Shown here: positions 60,449 to 64,000 of the stretch, in pieces | Position numbering within the stretch: position 1 is the stretch's first letter | Layout of the letters: each line of letters starts with the position of its first letter | Source: Vulcanisaeta sp. JCM 16159 | GTDB taxonomy: Archaea; Thermoproteota; Thermoprotei; Thermoproteales; Thermocladiaceae | DNA: 64,000 nt | Reading direction: 5' to 3' | NCBI RefSeq assembly: GCF_001316265.1 | Contig: NZ_BBDN01000012.1 | Coordinates: forward strand, 21,871-85,870 | The notes under the pieces: generated by a model | The model's database searches: none | What the model was told of the DNA's origin: nothing | What the model saw: only the letters and a program-made list of their open reading frames with translations | Program-made: the position numbers and the translations under genes

Positions 60449-61778
60449 ATGGGCATAAGTAAAACTCTGGGCATTGTCCTCGGTATTGTGATTGTCGTCG
60501 CCCTGGCAATTTATTTCCTGGCGCTGCCGCACATACGTCTTGCGGCGCCATCAGTATCGATGCCATCAACAAGCATTAGTAATGTTACTACGCCCATTAA
60601 TACTACGGTTAGCACGAGTACTACTAAGTCGAGCATGTATGTGAAAACGCCCAGCAATGTTATTGTCCTTAACATAATTAATTCGACAAGTCCGAGTAAC
60701 GTCACAATCGAGCCCAACATGACCTATGTATTTCACTGGGTTTACGCCACACCCTTCAGTATGCCCTATAACACCACTAACGCCAATAACTTAATAGTCG
60801 TACAGCTCATCATTAATTCCACAACCCTGAACCTAAACAACCCAACCGCGATTTACACCTCGTTCATGACGATTGAGATGAATGAGGCTGTGACCCCAAG
60901 CACGGAATTTGGTACCTTTTACCCACCTGTCCTGGCAATTGGACCTTCGTAATATTACCACTACAGCCGGCAATTCCTCGTTTAATGCTGATGATTTATT
61001 GGAACGGAACACTGGTGTATAATGGATACGTTATTGTAGGGTTAGATATCCCGCAATACATAACCGCCGCAATATCGGGGTTAGGCAGTTTCGTACCATT
61101 GCCGCCGCCTGTAATTACCAAGTGCTGGTACTTTGAAAGTGGTGTATTCCCTACCACCTACGTACTGCCCAATGCCACTGAAATACCGGGCACAGAAATC
61201 CTCAACTATAACATATCCATCATTTCATTCATTAATTCATGGCAGAATGGGACTGTGGTTTATGAGACCTACGAACCAGGCACGACTATGTATAACTGGG
61301 CCTGGAATCAGTGGCTTAAATTCAAGAATAGCACTGCATATATGGAATTTCTTAACTGGGCTGTGGGTGAGTATGGGGTCATTTATGGAACCCCATACAT
61401 GCCCCTCACAAACATAGTAAATAATCTTTACCAACTCACCAGTGCGAATATCGGGCCATTAGTAACTAAGGAATTAATTATTAATTTAACGGCATTAGAG
61501 CCTCAGCCCAAAGCCCGTCTGGGTATGTGGCGTTACCACCAAGTACTTACCTAAACATGGTGGTTGCAACACCGTCGCCGAGCAAAATTGAGACCGTAGG
61601 CAATAGTGCGCTCTTAATATATGAGGAGCCGGAGCTTGGTGAGTGGATTAATGTCACATTACAGGGAGAGTCTATGTGTTGGTCTCCAACCACATTCCTA
61701 ATACCCGTGCTTGGTGAGAACTACGTAAGTATAACAACCACAAACTCAGGCTTCGACGGGTGTTACATCCCACCATGA
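60449..61778 (+). CDS. Exported Thr/Ser/Asn-rich membrane-anchored protein (frameshifted)
   Basis: Three successive frames appear to be one protein of about 440 residues. A signal-anchor helix (LGIVLGIVIVVALAIYFLAL) starts at residue 7 if the ATG at 60449 is used; a TATA-like CTTAAAAAC lies 27 bp before that ATG. It is followed by a Thr/Ser linker (SISNVTTPINTTVSTSTTKS) and a beta-rich domain with many Asn-x-Ser/Thr sites. Breaks lie near 60950, 60980 and 61540 (restoring AYLNMVVATPSPSKI-like text). Tyr, Trp and Pro are frequent in the outer part (YESGVF-like WYFESGVFPTTYVLPNATEI). It may be a surface, pilus or virion protein; no family is recognised. Confidence 0.55.
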
Positions 61779-61825
61779 TCAATGACCATAAAACAAATGA
61801 ATGAGCAAAATAAATCCTCACGCCC

Positions 61826-61853
61826 ATTGCCGGAAGGGGGCGTTTCGGGCAAT
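61826..61853. repeat. Imperfect inverted repeat upstream of the recombinase
   Basis: ATTGCCGGAAG (61826-61836) and TTTCGGGCAAT (61843-61853) pair at 9 of 11 positions around GGGGCG. It lies 57 bp before the recombinase start and could be its operator or crossover site. Confidence 0.45.
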
Positions 61854-61880
61854 CAATGCCTGAATCCTCATTGGCACAGG

Positions 61881-61890
61881 CTTTTAAAAA
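61881..61890 (+). promoter_or_regulatory. TATA box of the serine recombinase gene
   Basis: CTTTTAAAAA centred 25 bp before the GTG at 61910, which supports that start over the ATG at 61856. Confidence 0.6.
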
Positions 61891-61909
61891 CGGCGTTTTT
61901 GGTTTTAAC

Positions 61910-62571
61910 GTGAGGCTTGTTGGTTACGTTAGGGTTAGCCTGGGGTCTGAGGCTCCTGAGAACCAGAAATACGCCATCCTGGAGTACTGCGCCAGGCATG
62001 GGCATCAATTGGTTGGCGTCTTTGAGGATATTGGCGTCTCCGGGGCCAGTAGGCCAATGGAGCGTCCAGGGTTCGCCAAGGCTATTGAGTTGCTTAAGGG
62101 CAATCAGGCCGATGGCTTAATAGTGGCCAGCCTTGACAGGATTGCACGCTCATTGGTCGAATTCTTCGAAGTCTACAGGATGTTCACCGACAATAATTGG
62201 CAATTAATCAGCGTCCGTGAGGACTGGCTCAACGCCCTAAACCCTCAGGTCAAGCCAATAATCTTAGCCGTACTGTCCTGGGCAGCCGAGATGGAGAGGG
62301 AGTTCATTAGGGAGAGGACCCGCGAAGCCCTGGCCAGGTTGAGGGCCGAGGGAAAGCGCATTGGCAGACCACCTAAGTGGGGCCTGAAGTCAGGGCCAGG
62401 TTAATCAACCTGATGGCTAAAGGCATTAGCCTGAAGGACGCCTGTAAACTAGTGGGCATAGGCTACTCAACAGCCGTCAGGCACCTCTCTCACGACCCAG
62501 ATTACCTAGAGGCAATAAGGAGGGCAAGGCTCACGAGGGCCACTACGCAGAATCATTCCTTCAAACCCTAA
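61910..62571 (+). CDS. Serine recombinase, resolvase/invertase type (frameshifted)
   Basis: This is a small serine recombinase of about 220 residues. The catalytic domain starts RLVGYVRVSLGSEAPENQKY with the nucleophilic Ser at residue 9-10. It continues GVSGASRPMERPGFAKAIEL, the Arg pair LDRIARSLVEFF, and EFIRERTREALARLRAEGKR. The frame breaks at about 62385 (one G lost in a G4 run); adding it gives RPPKWGPEVRARLINLMAKG and a helix-turn-helix KDACKLVGIGYSTAVRHL, ending at 62571. It lacks the N-terminal MerR-like domain of IS607 TnpA and no TnpB follows, so it is better read as a resolvase/invertase of the element. Confidence 0.85.
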
Positions 62572-62889
62572 TTCACCACCTCAATTGTCCTCACGAGCAC
62601 GGCATGCACGGTGTTGTGCACGCCCTCGGCGTGGGTAGGTGTTGCTGGGTGGCGTTGTGGGCGTGGGGTTGGTGTATGGATTCGTGCACGCAAACCATTT
62701 TGCAAGGCATTAAGTGCCGTTGGGACGGGCTCGGCATTGCGGAGTTGAAACTCCGTGGGAACATTAATTCAACCCCCAATAAAGACCGCGGGAACAATCA
62801 CGAACCATAAGAATTAGGAACAGAAACACGTCCCAACGAGAGCCAAAACACCAAGGAGAAAAACTTAAAAAGAAGCAAACAAACAAACC
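62572..62889. other. Non-coding region: hairpins and CRISPR leader
   Basis: No gene is convincing here. The left two thirds is G-rich and unlike its neighbours, with a hairpin CGGAGTT-GA-AACTCCG (62740-62755). The pair CGTTGGGACG (62718-62727) and CGTCCCAACG (62829-62838) is a perfect 10-bp inverted repeat about 100 bp apart. The last 60 bp is A-rich, with a TATA-like ACTTAAAAAG (62863-62872) about 22 bp before the first CRISPR repeat, as expected for a leader that drives transcription rightward. Confidence 0.5.
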
Positions 62890-63467
62890 GGAGGATTTCA
62901 ATAGAATATTGAAAGATCAATTCCACAGTTATGTAGCTATTGTATACGCGTTTAACTACACGTGAGGATTTCAATAGAATATTGAAAGAAATACAGATAG
63001 TATGGACTACCTATGTAACTCTCACTATGGAAGATTTCAACAAGAATATTGAAAGTGTAAATCGATATTGAGAGCCCTGTTTAGACCTATCCACGAGGAT
63101 TTCAACAGAATATTGAAAGTCTCACCACGTTATAAAGGACTACCCACGTAATACGGTGCTGGCGAGGATTTCAATAGAATATTGAAAGTTGGCATATGCG
63201 TTTTCGGCCCTGGTCAATGCCTGTTGGTACGAGGATTTCAATAGAATATTGAAAGATACCTAAACCCATAATCCGCATTGACAATAACTTTGTGCAAAGA
63301 GGATTTCAATAGAATATTGAAAGCGTGTCGTACGTCGTGGTTCAGGAGTATCTCCACTATGTGTGGATGAGGATTTCAATAGAATATTGAAAGTTGTTTC
63401 TGTATAGCTTACGTAAATGCTTCTTGTAAATCCTGTAACAATGAGGATTTCAATGAGATGTTGGGGT
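62890..63467 (+). CRISPR. CRISPR array, 8 repeats plus a degenerate terminal repeat
   Basis: The 25-nt repeat begins GAGGATTTCAAT and ends ATATTGAAAG; TTTCAAT and ATTGAAA within it are complementary. The last 8 nt, ATTGAAAG, is the usual crenarchaeal crRNA 5' tag, giving plus-strand polarity. Repeats start at 62890, 62964, 63030, 63095, 63164, 63231, 63299 and 63369; spacers are 39-49 nt. The repeat at 63030 is 26 nt and differs at several positions; that at 63095 has one change. A ninth copy at 63443 keeps only the first 12 bases, marking the trailer end, so the leader is on the left. No cas genes are in the window. Confidence 0.97.
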
Positions 63468-63719
63468 GTGTTTTGTATGGGGTGGTTGTTGGCTCCTGGA
63501 TTGGTGGGTTAGGGTTTGTGGGTTTAGTGAATCAACGGCAAGACCACGCGGGGTAAGGAAATAAAAACTAACACAGTAGGCACGGCGCATGCTTGAGGTA
63601 CCATTGGCGTAGTTCCTCGTGTCTTGTTCAATCTCTCAATATCATATACAGTATTTATATTTCACACGGATTCATAAACGTCCCGAGTACTGCAAAAGTT
63701 TTGCTCAGCTAGGGTGGGG

Positions 63720-63728
63720 TTTTAAAAG
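63720..63728 (+). promoter_or_regulatory. TATA box before the last two small genes
   Basis: TTTTAAAAG centred about 27 bp before the ATG at 63751. The stretch 63468-63719 holds nothing else that I can identify. Confidence 0.5.
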
Positions 63729-63750
63729 TGTAATGATTACTTTACTTGAT

Positions 63751-63879
63751 ATGACTATTAAGAAAGTAAGTAATAATACTAGTGCGGTGTCTCGAGACAC
63801 TGATTATTGGCTTGGGGATGTGGTTTACTGGGTATCAATGGGCTGGGCGGCTCTGTTGATGGGCTTAAAAAGCTCATGA
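63751..63879 (+). CDS. Small hypothetical protein
   Basis: The 42-residue protein has a polar N-terminus (KKVSNNTSAVSRDTDYWLGD) and a hydrophobic end (VVYWVSMGWAALLMGLKSS). A start at 63751 fits the TATA spacing; an in-frame ATG at 63732 is possible. The end overlaps the next gene (ATGA). If the A5 run near 63867-63871 were A6, the frame would pass straight into the next gene as GLKKLMKLLFLVQYD, so this could also be the beginning of a single longer protein. Confidence 0.4.
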   Translation: MTIKKVSNNTSAVSRDTDYWLGDVVYWVSMGWAALLMGLKSS

Positions 63880-64000
63880 AGTTATTATTCCTGGTGCAGT
63901 ATGATATTAGGAGGGGCATACTCCACAGGAGGACTGCCGTTAAGTACCTCTATAATGGTAAGCCCATTACCAGGGCCGAGTTCTACCTATGGTCCTTCGG
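63876..64000 (+). CDS. Partial gene, possibly Panacea/DUF4065-like
   Basis: The open frame runs off the window end after 41 codons: MKLLFLVQYDIRRGILHRRT, then YLYNGKPITRAEFYLWSFG. The pattern K-L-L-(F/Y)-x-x-Q/D...G-x-x-(I/L)-T/S-x-x-(E/Y)-F-x-x-W-x-x-G is reminiscent of the N-terminus of Panacea/SocA-like (DUF4065) proteins, which often act as antitoxins or phage-defence components. The similarity is weak and rests on few residues. Confidence 0.35.
   Translation, partial: MKLLFLVQYDIRRGILHRRTAVKYLYNGKPITRAEFYLWSF

Larger units (their letters stand above)
55049..62571. mobile_element. Integrated plasmid- or virus-like region (bounds uncertain)
   Basis: The left border is the tRNA-Glu 3' half. 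The interior holds an SF3 helicase operon, a nested palindrome, an Sm/Hfq-like gene, small DNA-binding-like proteins, an exported protein and a serine recombinase, none of them housekeeping. An 11-bp copy of the tRNA-Glu 3' end (GTGCCCCGGCC) recurs at 59681-59691. The helicase unit may therefore be a 4.6-kb element of its own, with a second element to its right. For a minus-strand tRNA target the intact tRNA should lie at the right end; it is not in the window, so a larger element reaching beyond 64 kb is also possible. Confidence 0.65.

Noticed and set aside
61856..62571. IS607-type insertion sequence
   Set aside because: The recombinase has its HTH at the C-terminus rather than a MerR-like N-terminus, and no TnpB gene adjoins it.
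62591..62810. Open frames on both strands at 62.6-62.8 kb
   Set aside because: They are short, Cys/Trp/His-rich and mirror each other across a G-rich hairpin region, with no start signals; they look like chance frames.

Overview
The window looks like chromosome of a hyperthermophilic crenarchaeon of the Thermoproteales, in gene content closest to Vulcanisaeta or Caldivirga. Supporting signs are archaeal RNA polymerase subunits D and N, Spt4, LSm, archaeal ribosomal proteins S24e, L18e, L13 and S9, an A-type ATP synthase K subunit, PaREP1 and DUF2175 proteins, a tungsten-type aldehyde oxidoreductase, intron-containing tRNAs, TATA boxes about 26 bp before start codons (leaderless genes), and a CRISPR repeat ending in ATTGAAAG. 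The genus is an inference; no search was run.

About 1-54.7 kb is ordinary chromosome. 0-5.8 kb: two radical SAM proteins, S24e, Spt4, a HhH DNA glycosylase and Tsr3. 5.8-9.6 kb: a molybdenum hydroxylase (large subunit, then fused medium and small subunits). 10-27.5 kb: PaREP1, membrane proteins, glycosyltransferases, peptidases (M20, M1, M42), AtpK, a purine permease, phosphomannomutase, a gamma-carbonic-anhydrase-like protein and a second molybdenum hydroxylase large subunit. 27.5-45 kb: PAC2, SDR, a symporter with its small partner, the rpoD-rpl18e-rpl13-rps9-rpoN cluster, LSm, methionine adenosyltransferase, DUF460, Rio2, MFS, a protein phosphatase, AOR and MscS. 45-54.7 kb: two tRNAs flanking a decayed glycosidase, a dehydrogenase, GT2, MoxR, dihydrolipoamide dehydrogenase and an APC permease.

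From about 55.05 kb the content changes to accessory DNA. It opens with the 3' half of a tRNA-Glu gene (a likely integration scar). Next come a tightly overlapping four-gene operon ending in an SF3 (D5-type) helicase, a large nested palindrome, a gene with an Hfq/Sm-like C-terminus, a structured non-coding region with iteron-like repeats, two small DNA-binding-like proteins, an exported Thr/Asn-rich protein and a serine recombinase. A CRISPR array with no cas genes in view follows. I read 55-62.6 kb as one or more integrated replicons (plasmid or provirus) and as the best candidate for an undescribed system.

The reading frames are broken about once every 1.3 kb, including in essential genes (Spt4, RpoD, AtpK, Rio2), and three tRNAs lack one base in a stem. 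Nearly all breaks are repaired by adding one base to a short G/C run or removing one base from an A7/T7 run. I treat them as sequence errors and annotate the repaired genes as single features; break positions are given in each entry.
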